Source: Roseimicrobium gellanilyticum (GTDB lineage Bacteria > Verrucomicrobiota > Verrucomicrobiia > Verrucomicrobiales > Verrucomicrobiaceae). From it: a DNA stretch of 64,000 nt. The notes under the pieces were generated by a model. The model was not told the origin of the DNA. It saw nothing but the letters and a program-made list of their open reading frames with translations, and searched no databases. The stretch lies in contig NZ_QNRR01000012.1 in NCBI RefSeq assembly GCF_003315205.1, positions 172,289-236,288 of the forward strand. Reading direction: 5' to 3'. Shown one piece after another: positions 35,859 to 45,705 of this stretch (positions within the stretch are counted from its first letter, which is position 1; the number at the start of each line of letters is the position of its first letter). Made by a program: the position numbers and the translations under genes.

Positions 35859-37469
35859 ATGCCCGACGCCAACACTCAACGACTGCTGGACTTCATGCTT
35901 GATGCCCACTCGTATAAACACGGTCCGTCGGACGTTTCGATGGTCGAGACCCACGCCTCGTGGGTGTTTCTCGCTCCTCCCTTCGCCTACAAAGTCAAAA
36001 AGCCGGTCAACTATGGATTTCTGGATTTTTCCACCCTGGACCTCCGTCACGCTGACTGTGAACGCGAACTGGTGCTGAACCGACGGCTGGCACCGGAGAT
36101 CTATCTCCAGGCAGAGGCCATTCATGAGTCTGCTGATGCCTTGCACTTCGGCGGTGGGGGCAGGGTGTTTGAATGGGTGGTGAAGATGAAGCTGATGGAT
36201 TCCCGCTTTTTCCTGAACAATCTTATTCGTGAGCAAGAAGTGGGCATCCTCGAGATTGACCGGGTCATCGAGTTGCTTCGCTCGTTTTACGCCAAGTCCT
36301 CCCCCTTGGATTCCCTGACAGCTCGCTCCGCGGGAGTCCGCACTCGAAAAAGTGTGCACGACAATTTCGAGATACTTCGCCCCTTCCGCAATGCGCCTCT
36401 CAGCAGCCATGCACTTGATGCCATCGAATGCTTCACCACGGAGTTTGAAAGGCAGCATGACTCTCTCTTCAAAGCAAGGGTTGAGGGCGGCTGGTTCCGC
36501 GATTGCCATGGCGACCTGCGTCTCGAACACGTCTACCTGGCTCCCGAGGGTGTCTCCATCTACGATTGCATCGAGTTCAATGAAGCGTTCCGCCACATTG
36601 ATGTCGCCTCGGATCTAGCGTTCCTCGCAATGGACCTGGATTTCAACGGCAGAAGCGATCTCTCCGCTCATCTCATCCAGCAATTCATCCAGACGTGGGG
36701 TGACGTTCAGATGATGTCCCTTTTGGACTACTACAAATGCTATCGAGCTTGTGTCCGCGCCAAGGTGGCATGCCTGCGTAGTGACTCAGCCACCTTGACC
36801 CCACAGAAGAAGAAGGTCTCCCTGGACTTGGCTCAGCAATATCTTGTTCTCTCGCTTCGCTACGCGCTTGCTGGTTCGAAACCACAAGTGTTTGTATTCA
36901 TGGGCAAGGTCGCTTCCGGAAAGTCTTCTCTCGCAGAGAGACTTGGCCAGGAGACCGGTTGGAAGGTCCTTTCCTCAGACGTCGTCCGCAAGACGCAAGC
37001 AGGTGTGCCACTCGACTACCGCGGCACCGCAGCCGAGCGCTCCAGGCTTTATGACCCAGTGGCGACATCATCCACGTATGGTGCCCTCTGCCGGCAGGCG
37101 ATAGAAACGCTGGAAAGTGGCCGGAATGTCATTCTCGATGCCACCTTCTCCAAGCGCGAACACCGAACCATCCTGAGCGAACAGCTCCGGGAGGCAGGCC
37201 ATCAACTTGCCTGGATCGAGGTTGTGGCCCCGAAAGAGCTGGCTCTTGAGCGCCTGAGAAAACGTGAAACGAAGGCAGGTGTCGTCTCGGATGCTAGAAC
37301 GGAGGACTTCGAAGCCCTCACGCAATCCTTCGAGCAGCCAGATGAACTTCCGCCCTCGATCAGAACCACAATAAGTGCAGATGATGCGCCAGATGCAAAC
37401 TATGGGATGCTGCTAAGGCGGCTCGCCATGCGACACGCATGTGATGGGGTCTTTCTAAAAGGCACATAG
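35859..37469 (+). CDS. Aminoglycoside phosphotransferase-like / AAA kinase two-domain protein
   Basis: The protein has 536 residues. The N-terminal part (about 1-330) has an APH-like kinase fold with YKVKKPVNYGF as the ATP-binding Lys region and the catalytic loop CHGDLRLEHVYL followed by YDCIEFNEAFRHIDVASDLAFLAMDL. The C-terminal part (about 345-520) is a P-loop kinase-like domain with FMGKVASGKSSLAERLGQ and VILDATFSKREHR. The same architecture is found in M. tuberculosis Rv2004c, a DosR-regulon gene. The substrate is unknown; drug resistance should not be assumed. The start at 35859 was chosen because the upstream frame overlaps the end of the USP gene. Confidence 0.86.
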   Translation: MPDANTQRLLDFMLDAHSYKHGPSDVSMVETHASWVFLAPPFAYKVKKPVNYGFLDFSTLDLRHADCERELVLNRRLAPEIYLQAEAIHESADALHFGGGGRVFEWVVKMKLMDSRFFLNNLIREQEVGILEIDRVIELLRSFYAKSSPLDSLTARSAGVRTRKSVHDNFEILRPFRNAPLSSHALDAIECFTTEFERQHDSLFKARVEGGWFRDCHGDLRLEHVYLAPEGVSIYDCIEFNEAFRHIDVASDLAFLAMDLDFNGRSDLSAHLIQQFIQTWGDVQMMSLLDYYKCYRACVRAKVACLRSDSATLTPQKKKVSLDLAQQYLVLSLRYALAGSKPQVFVFMGKVASGKSSLAERLGQETGWKVLSSDVVRKTQAGVPLDYRGTAAERSRLYDPVATSSTYGALCRQAIETLESGRNVILDATFSKREHRTILSEQLREAGHQLAWIEVVAPKELALERLRKRETKAGVVSDARTEDFEALTQSFEQPDELPPSIRTTISADDAPDANYGMLLRRLAMRHACDGVFLKGT

Positions 37470-37625
37470 CCAGATCGATAGAGGGGAAGATCGCGAGTCT
37501 GGTTTGCCGCACTATCTCGCCGCGAATTTGCAGGTTGCTTGTGTTGTGGATGCACAGCTCCTCCAGGGGCTGCGGAAAAGAGCGGGAGAGCCCCCAAAAG
37601 CTTTACGACTGTATTCTTGTTGTGA

Positions 37626-38090
37626 TTACTCTGCGGCCCTTTGACTCCCATGACCACGCTTTGGCTGGCGGCGCTGACCAGATCGTTCGGGTCGCCGTTC
37701 AGACTGTCGGGAGCCCATCACACGGTGAGCGACTTCCTGGATCCCTCCCCGGTTTCCAGCCGCATTTGTCCTCTCCCCAGTTCTTCCGGTTTTCTTGTCG
37801 CCGTGCAGCATCCCATCCTTCTGCGTGGAAGAATTCCCCGGAATGGCGCTCGCGTTGGCCTTGCCCCGGTTTCGTCGCGAACGAGCCGATGATATCCGCT
37901 CTCTGTCTGATTCCTGCGAAACTGCATTCAAAACGCGAGCCGGCATTTTTCGAAGTTCCTCCTTCAGCTCTGCTTCCGCCTGCAGCCAGTGTTCCATGTC
38001 ATGGCCTTCCGGGCGGCCTTCCAGAACATAGATCTCGTAGGCACGCACCGCGATTTGTTTTTTGGTTGGAGAATTACCAAGCGCATTCAT
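37626..38090 (-). CDS. DUF2934 domain protein
   Basis: The protein has about 154 residues, starting at the ATG at 38090 with GGGAGG seven bases upstream. Residues 8-45 (TKKQIAVRAYEIYVLEGRPEG followed by HDMEHWLQAEAELKEEL) match the short DUF2934 domain, a helical module of unknown function that is common in stress islands of many phyla. The remaining 100 residues are basic, low-complexity and rich in Arg, Gly and Gln, with no recognised fold. The frame is open upstream to 38300, but that part lacks domain content. Confidence 0.72.
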   Translation of the reverse strand: MNALGNSPTKKQIAVRAYEIYVLEGRPEGHDMEHWLQAEAELKEELRKMPARVLNAVSQESDRERISSARSRRNRGKANASAIPGNSSTQKDGMLHGDKKTGRTGERTNAAGNRGGIQEVAHRVMGSRQSERRPERSGQRRQPKRGHGSQRAAE

Positions 38091-38244
38091 GTGTAGCCTC
38101 CCAAGGGTTAGAGTGTCAGGATCATTCTGGCAACTCCGTCCCAAAATTCTCGGCAGAACTTGGGCGACACTGGGCTCATTCTGCGTTCGACCGTAGCCGT
38201 CAGATATTCTTGACCTCCTCCGAGAGGACCTAGTATCTCTCCCA

Positions 38245-39189
38245 TCAGACCCTCCCGACCATTGCAGCACTATCGGACCCCGTCCGATGCGGCCCTGCAT
38301 CCTTCGCGGGCAACAGACTCACACACAAAACATTTGTCGTTGAGTGGGCCAGCACTCGTCGTGAAAAGGATGGATGCAGCAACCGTTGAAGTCCGTGCTT
38401 GTGATGGGAACCAACCACGACGAGGTCAGCCTTCACATTGTCGGCGATGGTAATGAAGTCGTAGGCAGGATTGCCAATCGCCTGGCGCACGTGCACGGCA
38501 ATAGGTCCAAAACCTGCCGTTTGGTTGAAAGCTTGTTTCATTCTCGACTGGATAACTCCTATCTCTGCCTCATCTGGCACGAGGAGCGCGGGGTGTACGG
38601 TTCGCCAGTCCGTGGCTTCAAGCTGATAGGCCCCTACATGCATAAAATAGGCGCACTCAACTTCGAGAGGGCCCACAAGAAGGAGATCCGCAACTGCTTG
38701 GGGGATGGCGGCTTCCGACTCCCCGGCATCAATCGCGCAGAGCACCTTCAAAGGTTTGTTGTTCAACAGCCAGTTCAGCAATGGCTGGGCGTTCCGGACC
38801 ACCCATGTTGGAACACTCGCGGACTCCGCAACGTGTTCTGCAACGCTACCGATCAACGATCTGGCGAAAGCACCCTTTCCGGTGGCTCCCATCACGATCA
38901 TGGAGGTATCTTGAGCGGACTCGGTAATGAGGTGGTGACTGACGTTGCCGTGCAACAGCTTCGTTTCAACCATCTGCTCTTTGGAGCACACCCGTCCAAC
39001 TTCATCGTCCAACAGCTCCCTGGCTTGGTCGTCCAGGGGATGAACCACCGGATAGTCCGGCGGAACCAACCAGTCAGCGAGACAGTAGACCAGGGAGAGA
39101 CGATGTCTCAATCTCGCGGCCAGGCTGGCGGCCACCTCCGCTGCATCATTCGCTGACTGGGAGAAGTCAGTACCGCAAAGAACTTTCAT
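38245..39189 (-). CDS. Universal stress protein, two Usp domains
   Basis: The 314-residue protein begins MKVLCGTDFSQSANDAAEVAASLAARL. Domain 1 has an ATP-loop signature VMGATGKGAFARSLIGSVAEHVAE. Domain 2 starts KVLCAIDAGESEAAI and ends VVGSHHKHGLQRLLHPSFSRRVLAHSTTNVLCV, which departs from the usual ATP-binding loop. It is clearly related to the USP at 49.3 kb over its whole length (shared starts, SFSRR and HST-NVLCV ends), so the two are duplicates within the island. It is transcribed away from the alcohol dehydrogenase at 39.5 kb; the 280-base region between them holds no further gene. Confidence 0.92.
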   Translation of the reverse strand: MKVLCGTDFSQSANDAAEVAASLAARLRHRLSLVYCLADWLVPPDYPVVHPLDDQARELLDDEVGRVCSKEQMVETKLLHGNVSHHLITESAQDTSMIVMGATGKGAFARSLIGSVAEHVAESASVPTWVVRNAQPLLNWLLNNKPLKVLCAIDAGESEAAIPQAVADLLLVGPLEVECAYFMHVGAYQLEATDWRTVHPALLVPDEAEIGVIQSRMKQAFNQTAGFGPIAVHVRQAIGNPAYDFITIADNVKADLVVVGSHHKHGLQRLLHPSFSRRVLAHSTTNVLCVSLLPAKDAGPHRTGSDSAAMVGRV

Positions 39190-39469
39190 AACCTATTGCT
39201 GGTTGAGAAGGAAATGCGGCCAATTTGGCTGCATACTCGAAAGTCCAGAATACCACTTTGCGTGGTGGCTACTCTGCGTGGCTTGCTCGTAGCGAGGCAT
39301 ATTTTGAAGCGTCTTCAGACGTCGGTCCTGGCCTGCTGAATGCAGGCAAGATAGAAGCGGGATTACTCAAGACGTGCGGAGAACAACATCTGTACGGGGG
39401 GTAGACTTCAGACATGCGGCTCGGGCCGTCCCAGCCCGGCACTGTCCTTCCAACCAACCTTTCCTCACT

Positions 39470-40534
39470 ATGGAAACCATGCTTGCCACTGTCTTTCGCG
39501 CGCCGCACAAGCTGGCTTTGGTATCCGTACCAAGGCCTGTTGCAGGCGTGGGTGAAGCCGTTATTCGCATCACCGCCACCACCATCTGCGGGACGGATTT
39601 GCACATTCTCCGCGGTGAATACCCCGTCGCACCCGGCTTGGTGATTGGGCACGAACCGGTGGGCGTCATTGAAGAACTTGGCCCCGGCGTCCACGGCTAT
39701 AGCATCGGAGATCGTGTGCTTGTGGGAGCTATCACCCCCTGCGGGCAGTGCCGGGCCTGTCTGTCCGGCCAGTTATCCCAATGCGGTCAAGGCCATGGTA
39801 CCAAAGCCATCGGCGGCTGGAGGTTCGGGAACACGATCAATGGCGCCCAGGCGGAATACCTTCTGGTGCCGGACGCTCAGGCAAACCTGGCGCCGATCCC
39901 CAACTCGCTCTCGGACGAGCAGGTGGTACTCCTTGCCGATATTGCCTCGACAGGATTTGGCGGAGCTGAATCTGCGAACATCAAGCTGGGAGATACCGTG
40001 GTGGTATTTGCCCAAGGACCCATCGGCTTGTGCGCGACGGCGGGTGCCCGATTGATGGGAGCCTCTCTCATCATTGGGGTGGACAGCGATGAGCATCGCC
40101 TGGAAGTAGCCCGTCACTTGGGAGCAGACGTCACGCTGAATTACCAGCACTGCCACGTGGTGGAAGAGGTGCGACGCCTCACCGGTGGCGGAGCCGATGT
40201 GGCAATCGAAGCACTTGGAACTCAGCAGACTTTTGAGAACTGTCTGCGCTGTCTGCGCCCCGGCGGCACACTCTCCAGCTTGGGTGTCTATTCTGGAAAG
40301 CTTGCCTTGCCCTACGACGCCTTCGCGGCAGGTCTTGGGGATCACCGAATCGTCACCACGCTGTGTCCGGGTGGGAAGGAACGCATGAGGCGGCTCATGA
40401 GCTTGGTGGAAAGCGGCCGCTTTGACCCCGTTCCCCTGATCAGCCATCGCCTTTCCCTGAAAGAGATTCTTGAAGGTTACCGAATCTTTGGCGACAAACA
40501 AGGCAGCGTGCTCAAGGTCTTGATCACACCGTAA
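39470..40534 (+). CDS. Zinc-dependent (secondary) alcohol dehydrogenase
   Basis: The protein has 354 residues from the ATG at 39470 (39479 is also possible). It is a medium-chain dehydrogenase. The catalytic zinc site has Cys in TICGTDLHIL, His-Glu in IGHEPVG and Asp in ADIASTGFGGAE. The structural lobe shows CGQCRACLSGQLSQC. The lack of a canonical second cysteine spacing and the GWRFGNTINGAQAEYLLVPDA segment resemble the NADP-dependent isopropanol dehydrogenase subgroup. It would help redox balance under oxygen limitation. It sits 38 bases before the cation ATPase on the same strand. Confidence 0.9.
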   Translation: METMLATVFRAPHKLALVSVPRPVAGVGEAVIRITATTICGTDLHILRGEYPVAPGLVIGHEPVGVIEELGPGVHGYSIGDRVLVGAITPCGQCRACLSGQLSQCGQGHGTKAIGGWRFGNTINGAQAEYLLVPDAQANLAPIPNSLSDEQVVLLADIASTGFGGAESANIKLGDTVVVFAQGPIGLCATAGARLMGASLIIGVDSDEHRLEVARHLGADVTLNYQHCHVVEEVRRLTGGGADVAIEALGTQQTFENCLRCLRPGGTLSSLGVYSGKLALPYDAFAAGLGDHRIVTTLCPGGKERMRRLMSLVESGRFDPVPLISHRLSLKEILEGYRIFGDKQGSVLKVLITP

Positions 40535-40572
40535 CAACATTATCTGATCACAACGGCTTCTAACAAACTCAG

Positions 40573-43254
40573 ATGACGCCCGACAACTCTTGGCACGCAT
40601 TGTCTCTCAAAGACGTGTGCTCGATCTTAAGCGTCGACGCGAGCCGGGGCCTGACAGACGCAGAGGTGCAACTCAGGTTGGCGGAGCATGGCCCCAACCT
40701 TCTGCCCGAGGCCCGTCAGAGACCCTTGTGGCGTGTCATTGCGAGCCAGTTTGCCAGCCCGCTTATCTATATTCTATTCGTGGCTGCGGTCATCTCGGCA
40801 GCCATGGGCCACTGGACGGATGCAGGCGTGATTCTATTGGTGGTATTTATCAATGCTGGTATTGGCACCTTCCAGGAAGGGCGAGCGGAACGTTCGGTCG
40901 CCTCTCTCCGTCGGCTGTCTTCGCTGAAAAGCCGGGTGTTCCGCGACGGACACGAGCGCATCATCGAAGCGCGGGATCTGGTCCCGGGTGATGTGCTCGT
41001 GCTGGCTGCGGGAGACGCCTTGGGAGCGGATGCCAGACTCATCCACGGAGCCGCACTCGAGATCTCAGAGGCAGCGCTCACCGGCGAATCACTTCCCGTG
41101 GCAAAGCAGACGGAGCCGCTCGGTGAAGACACACCTTTAGCCGACCGCACCAATATGGTGTACTCCGCCACCCACGTCACGGCGGGGAGAGCACGTGCGG
41201 TCGTGACATCGACCGGACAAGCGACGGAAGTGGGCAAGATTGCCAGTCTGACACTGCAAGCCAAAGATCCAAAGACACCACTCGAGCAGCGGCTGGCACA
41301 GTTTGGAAAATGGCTCACGGCCGGCGCTGTGGTCTTGTTCCTGGCCATCTTGATTACCGGCTACCTGCGGGGCCTTCCATTTGGCGATATCTTCATGGTT
41401 GCAGTGAGTCAGATGGTCTCCGTGGTTCCGGAGGGACTTCAGGTGGCCATGACCATAGGCCTCGCAGTGGGAATGCAGCGCATGGTAAGGCGCCGCGCGC
41501 TCGTGCGCAGGCTGGCAGCGGTGGAAACACTGGGCTCCACCACGATCATCTGCACCGACAAGACCGGCACCCTTACGCGCAATGAGATGACTGTCACCGT
41601 GGCAGTGCTTCCCGATGGCCGCCGCGTCCAAATCACCGGATCTGGCTACAATCCCGAGGGCGGACTACTGGCAGGAGACCAGCCCGTGGCAGAAGATGAC
41701 TCCGCCGTGCGCTCTCTCACTGAAGCCGTGGCTCTCTGCAATGATGCCTCGCTCGTGCCGCCGGATGCGCGTGACTCACGCTGGCGTGCTCTGGGTGATC
41801 CCACGGAGGCGGCTCTGCTCGTTTTCGCGGTGAAGCATGGAGTGGACATACACGCCCTCCAACGACGATGGCAGCGCCACGCCGAGATTCCCTTCGATTC
41901 GGACTCGAAGCTCATGGTGACCCAGCACCGTTGTGGAAACGCCATCCGAACGGTGATCAAAGGCGCTCCGGAGAAAGTGCTCGCTCTATGTGGAGACAGT
42001 GCCGGACAGCAACGTTTCCTGAGCGCCACTGAAGCACTCGCACAGGAAGCATTGCGCGTGCTGGCGGTGGCAGAAGCCACCCATGAAAGCGTGGACCTGC
42101 AGCAGGGTTACGATGCCTTGGGAGGCAGAATACAGCTGCTGGGCTTGGTCGGACAGATGGACCCACCCCGCGAAGAAGTGAAGGCGGCAGTAGAGAAGTG
42201 CCTCGCGGCTGGCATCCGGCCCGTGATGGTTACGGGTGACCACCAAATCACCGGACTGGCGATCGCACGCATGCTAGGCATCGCCCGGGAAGGTGACATG
42301 GCGGTGGACGGAGCCAAGCTGGACATGATGCCGGAGCAGGACTTGCGGGCCTCGCTTGACCGCATCAGTGTTTTCGCAAGGGTTCATCCCGCGCAGAAGC
42401 TCCGGATCGTGGAGGCGCTCCAAGCGCAGGGACAGGTGGTGGCAATGACTGGCGATGGCGTGAATGATGCTCCAGCCCTTGCCACGGCCGATGTGGGTGT
42501 GGCCATGGGAATGACGGGGACGGAGGTTGCCAAAAGTGCAGCAAAGATGGTGATCACTGATGACAACTTCGCGAGCATCGTCCACGCCGTGGAAGAGGGC
42601 CGCCTTGTCCGCCGGAATCTGGGAAAGGTGGTGCTGTTTCTCTTCGCCACTTCGCTGGATGAAGTGCTTGTGCTCATGCTTGCGTTGCTGCTGGGGTATC
42701 CCCTGCCCCTCGCCGCAGTTCAGATCCTGTGGATCAACATCGTGACGGAAGGCACCGTCACCGTAAACCTGATCATGGAGGGCCTTGAGGGAGACGAGAT
42801 GAAATGCCGGCCTCCAAAAAGAAATGAGGCCCTGATTGGTCGCGAATCGCTGAATAGATTGCTCGTGATGGTAGGCACCTCCGTGGCAGTCGTGTTTGGA
42901 TTCTTTCACTGGAGGCTCTCCACCGGCGTCTCCCACCCGCTGGTGCAGACTGAGACATTCACACTCATGGCCGTATGCCAGTGGTTCAATGTATTGAACT
43001 GCCGCAGTGCCACAAAATCGGCCCTAACCTTCGATGTCTTTCGCAACTGGTGGCTCGTGGGAGGCCTCCTCCTGGGCAATCTCCTGCACTTCCTCGTCGT
43101 CTACACGGAACCGATGAACCGGTTGTTCCGTACAGTGCCCATCCCGCTGGCTGACTTCTTCCTCATCGGCGCTCTCGGAAGCCTGGTGCTCTGGGCAGAG
43201 GAGATTAGGAAGCGCCTTCTTTCCATGAGGCTTCCCCATTCGGCAAGCGCCTGA
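40573..43254 (+). CDS. Cation-transporting P-type ATPase (P2-type)
   Basis: The 893-residue protein begins with the cation ATPase N-terminal domain (GLTDAEVQLRLAEHGPN). It has the actuator motif TGES, the M4 ion-site VPEGL, the phosphorylation motif DKTGTLTRNEMTV (Asp329), the hinge motifs MVTGDH and GDGVNDAPAL, and about ten membrane helices. The C-terminal six-helix domain contains ILWINIVTEGTVTVNLIMEGLEGDEM in M6, with acidic residues for cation binding. The family includes calcium, sodium and magnesium pumps; the ion cannot be fixed from the sequence. Mycobacterial CtpF in the DosR regulon is of the same general type. Confidence 0.92.
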   Translation: MTPDNSWHALSLKDVCSILSVDASRGLTDAEVQLRLAEHGPNLLPEARQRPLWRVIASQFASPLIYILFVAAVISAAMGHWTDAGVILLVVFINAGIGTFQEGRAERSVASLRRLSSLKSRVFRDGHERIIEARDLVPGDVLVLAAGDALGADARLIHGAALEISEAALTGESLPVAKQTEPLGEDTPLADRTNMVYSATHVTAGRARAVVTSTGQATEVGKIASLTLQAKDPKTPLEQRLAQFGKWLTAGAVVLFLAILITGYLRGLPFGDIFMVAVSQMVSVVPEGLQVAMTIGLAVGMQRMVRRRALVRRLAAVETLGSTTIICTDKTGTLTRNEMTVTVAVLPDGRRVQITGSGYNPEGGLLAGDQPVAEDDSAVRSLTEAVALCNDASLVPPDARDSRWRALGDPTEAALLVFAVKHGVDIHALQRRWQRHAEIPFDSDSKLMVTQHRCGNAIRTVIKGAPEKVLALCGDSAGQQRFLSATEALAQEALRVLAVAEATHESVDLQQGYDALGGRIQLLGLVGQMDPPREEVKAAVEKCLAAGIRPVMVTGDHQITGLAIARMLGIAREGDMAVDGAKLDMMPEQDLRASLDRISVFARVHPAQKLRIVEALQAQGQVVAMTGDGVNDAPALATADVGVAMGMTGTEVAKSAAKMVITDDNFASIVHAVEEGRLVRRNLGKVVLFLFATSLDEVLVLMLALLLGYPLPLAAVQILWINIVTEGTVTVNLIMEGLEGDEMKCRPPKRNEALIGRESLNRLLVMVGTSVAVVFGFFHWRLSTGVSHPLVQTETFTLMAVCQWFNVLNCRSATKSALTFDVFRNWWLVGGLLLGNLLHFLVVYTEPMNRLFRTVPIPLADFFLIGALGSLVLWAEEIRKRLLSMRLPHSASA

Positions 43255-43352
43255 GGGCAACTGCTATTGAGACCGGTTAGCATTGCAAAAAAATCATTCA
43301 ACGCTTTCACGGTCACGTAGTCACATCTTCCACTCCTGTTCCGCGAGTTAGA

Positions 43353-43778
43353 GTGACAGTACTCAAATCTATCCTTTGTGTGTGGGCGAGCCTGCAGCTG
43401 GTGCTGCCAGGCTGTCTCTGCCAATTGTTGGAGCCACTGGGGATTCACGTTCCTCATCACCACCATCACGGAACAGCTATCCGAACGGAGAATCCAGGCC
43501 CATCTCGCCTGACTGCTCCTCCAGTGGAGGGAAATCAGCCGGAAATTCCGTGTCACTGCGATGAGCGCCCGGACCGCACGGCAGACGACTCGCTCGCCAG
43601 TTCGGTCTCCGAAACTCTTACAGAGGAAAACAGCGAGTGGGAGATGCTTCCTGCGTGGAATCACCCAGCGCGTCTTTCGGCTGCTCGATCGACGAAGCTG
43701 TCGGCAAGAGGCCCTCCTCATGACGGGATGGGCTCCCCTGAAGACGCGCGGATCGCGCGCTGCGTGCATCTACTTTGA
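43353..43778 (+). CDS. Small secreted protein with His cluster, unknown function
   Basis: The product is not recognised. It has 141 residues from a GTG start. A hydrophobic export signal (residues 4-20) ends at GCLCQLLEPLG, followed by VPHHHHHG and, after a Pro/Thr-rich linker, a CHCDE motif. The five His and the Cys pairs suggest metal binding at the cell surface or periplasm. The C-terminal third is basic and without pattern. It lies between the cation ATPase and the YceI gene, but no operon link is evident. Confidence 0.55.
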   Translation: MTVLKSILCVWASLQLVLPGCLCQLLEPLGIHVPHHHHHGTAIRTENPGPSRLTAPPVEGNQPEIPCHCDERPDRTADDSLASSVSETLTEENSEWEMLPAWNHPARLSAARSTKLSARGPPHDGMGSPEDARIARCVHLL

Positions 43779-43938
43779 ACAAGCCACCGATCACGCATGA
43801 TGCTCCAACGAGCAGCATGCTGCTGATCCATGCTCTCCCCTGGCCGTGACGGGTTCCGGCCATGGCCCCTTCGTGCCGGTACGTCATGAGGACGACCGCC
43901 CCATCTTGTTCAACTGCATTTCAACTTCAATCATCAAC

Positions 43939-44529
43939 ATGAGAACTTCTTTTGCCCTGATAGCCACACTTGCCTCCATCCTTGGACTGCAGCATCACGT
44001 TTTCGCAGAGACAACCACCCAGTGGAAAGGTACGGCCGCACTCACCTTTGCAGGTACCTCCACGCTTCACGACTGGTCCGGAACCGTCAAAGCCCAGCCA
44101 TTCCTCACCACTGTCGGCATGACCGACAGCACCAAGCCATCCTCCATCAAAGCCAAGGTGGAGGTGAAGGTCGTGGAGATGGACACCAAGGAGCCAAAGC
44201 GAGATGAGAACCTGCGCAAGGCCATGCGCATGGCAGACTTCCCGCTGGTGACGGGTGAGATCGACACGGAATTCCCCAAGCTCATGCCCGGCATTGGCAC
44301 GGCACCTCAAGTTCTACCGATCCAGCTCACACTTCTGGGTAAGAGCCATTCAGTCATGGGAGTGATCACCAACTGGAAACAGAATGGCGACAAGGCGTCG
44401 TTCGATCTGGATTTCGAGGTCTCACTGAAGGCCTCCGGCATACGAGTGCCTTCAGTGATGCTGGTTATTCGTGTCGGAGACGTAGTGAAGGTCCACGCCG
44501 AGATCACGCTACAAAACACCAACGCCTGA
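43939..44529 (+). CDS. YceI family periplasmic lipid-binding protein
   Basis: The 196-residue protein has a signal peptide (residues 1-23, cleavage near VFA-E). The mature part is a lipocalin-like YceI beta-barrel: AALTFAGTSTLHDWSGTV, KAKVEVKVVEMDTKEPKRDENLRKA, FPLVTGEI, and QLTLLGKSHSVMGVITNW. Family members hold polyprenyl or other long lipids in the barrel. The gene is followed after only 6 bases by the type III polyketide synthase. That spacing suggests it binds or carries the phenolic lipid or quinone made by the next two genes. Confidence 0.88.
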   Translation: MRTSFALIATLASILGLQHHVFAETTTQWKGTAALTFAGTSTLHDWSGTVKAQPFLTTVGMTDSTKPSSIKAKVEVKVVEMDTKEPKRDENLRKAMRMADFPLVTGEIDTEFPKLMPGIGTAPQVLPIQLTLLGKSHSVMGVITNWKQNGDKASFDLDFEVSLKASGIRVPSVMLVIRVGDVVKVHAEITLQNTNA

Positions 44530-44535
44530 ACCCCT

Positions 44536-45705
44536 ATGAGCGCATACATTCACCACATCTCGACCCTGGCGGCGCCCTTCTCCTACCAGCAAGACACCGT
44601 GCGCGAGCGGATGATGGGATGGACATCAGACGAACGGCATCGCCGCCTGCTGAGCGCGCTGTACAAGCGCTCCGGCATTGAGACGCGGCACAGCGTTTTG
44701 GAGAGTTTTTTCGAAACAGGCGGTCACGGTTTGTTTCAACCTAACGGCGACAACCGTCCGGGCAATCCAGGCACGGCAGAACGCAATGCGAGATACGCCA
44801 GCGCATCCCGCGAAATGTCCGAGCAGGTTGCAAGGAGGGCTCTCCAAGATAGTGGATTCACTGCACGCGAAGTCACCCATGTCATCTACGTCACCTGCAC
44901 TGGCTTCGTAAATCCCGGGCCAGAGCTGCACCTCGTGGAGGCGCTGGGCATGGATCCTGGAGTGGAGCGCTATACCCTCGGTTTCATGGGCTGCTATGCT
45001 GCATTTCCAGCATTGCGCATGGCCTCGCAGTTCTGCAAGGCGCGTGAAGATGCCGTGGTTCTCGTGGTGTGCCTGGAGCTTTGCACCCTCCACTTGCAGT
45101 TGGAGGACAAGCCGGACGTGATGCTGGCGAATTCTCTCTTCGCCGATGGCGCTGCCGCAGCTGTGGTGAGTGCGCGTACCCCGGCTGTGGATCGCCCAGC
45201 ATATCGCCTGGACGGATTCATCTCAGAGCTCGTTCCGTCCGGAGCGAGTCATATGGCGTGGGACATCGGCAATCATGGCTTCGAAATCAAGCTGAGCAGC
45301 TACGTGCCTGAGATTCTGGGAGGCGAGATGGAGACTCTCATGGCACGGGTGCTGGACAAACAAGGTTGTTCTCCTGAGGATATCACGGAGTGGGCTGTCC
45401 ATCCCGGCGGACGCGCTATTTTGGACAAGGTCCAACAAGGTCTGCGATTGCCGGAGACTGCACTCGCAAGTTCCCGTCGCGTGCTGCGGACTCATGGGAA
45501 CATGAGCAGCGCGACGGTACTTTTCGTCTTGAGGGATCTGCTGGACACGACAGCACCGAAGGAGGGCGCCACCTGCGCTATGGCCTTCGGTCCAGGGCTC
45601 ACGGTGGAGGTGGCACTGCTGAAGCGCGTGGGTTGCAAGCCACGGCTTCGGGGCATGGAGATCACTGCATTGCAAACCCTTCACGAAACCGCGTCAAATG
45701 GCTGA
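44536..45705 (+). CDS. Type III polyketide synthase (chalcone/stilbene synthase-like)
   Basis: The 389-residue protein has the thiolase-fold ketosynthase layout with a complete Cys-His-Asn triad: Cys153 in FMGCYAAFP, His289 in WAVHPGG and Asn322 in HGNMSSAT. The closing AFGPGLTVE loop is typical. The enzyme extends an acyl-CoA or acyl-ACP starter with malonyl-CoA and cyclises the chain to a resorcinol, pyrone or similar ring; long-chain starters are usual in bacteria. It is translationally coupled to the next gene by an 8-base overlap. Together they resemble the Streptomyces srsA-srsB-srsC phenolic-lipid genes. Confidence 0.93.
   Translation: MSAYIHHISTLAAPFSYQQDTVRERMMGWTSDERHRRLLSALYKRSGIETRHSVLESFFETGGHGLFQPNGDNRPGNPGTAERNARYASASREMSEQVARRALQDSGFTAREVTHVIYVTCTGFVNPGPELHLVEALGMDPGVERYTLGFMGCYAAFPALRMASQFCKAREDAVVLVVCLELCTLHLQLEDKPDVMLANSLFADGAAAAVVSARTPAVDRPAYRLDGFISELVPSGASHMAWDIGNHGFEIKLSSYVPEILGGEMETLMARVLDKQGCSPEDITEWAVHPGGRAILDKVQQGLRLPETALASSRRVLRTHGNMSSATVLFVLRDLLDTTAPKEGATCAMAFGPGLTVEVALLKRVGCKPRLRGMEITALQTLHETASNG

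Noticed and set aside
35859..37469. Antibiotic (aminoglycoside) resistance gene
   Set aside because: The APH-like part belongs to the Rv2004c-type two-domain family, which is not an established resistance determinant.
37535..38233. 232-codon plus-strand frame opposite the DUF2934 gene
   Set aside because: The minus strand carries a real DUF2934 domain with a good ribosome site; this frame is its shadow.
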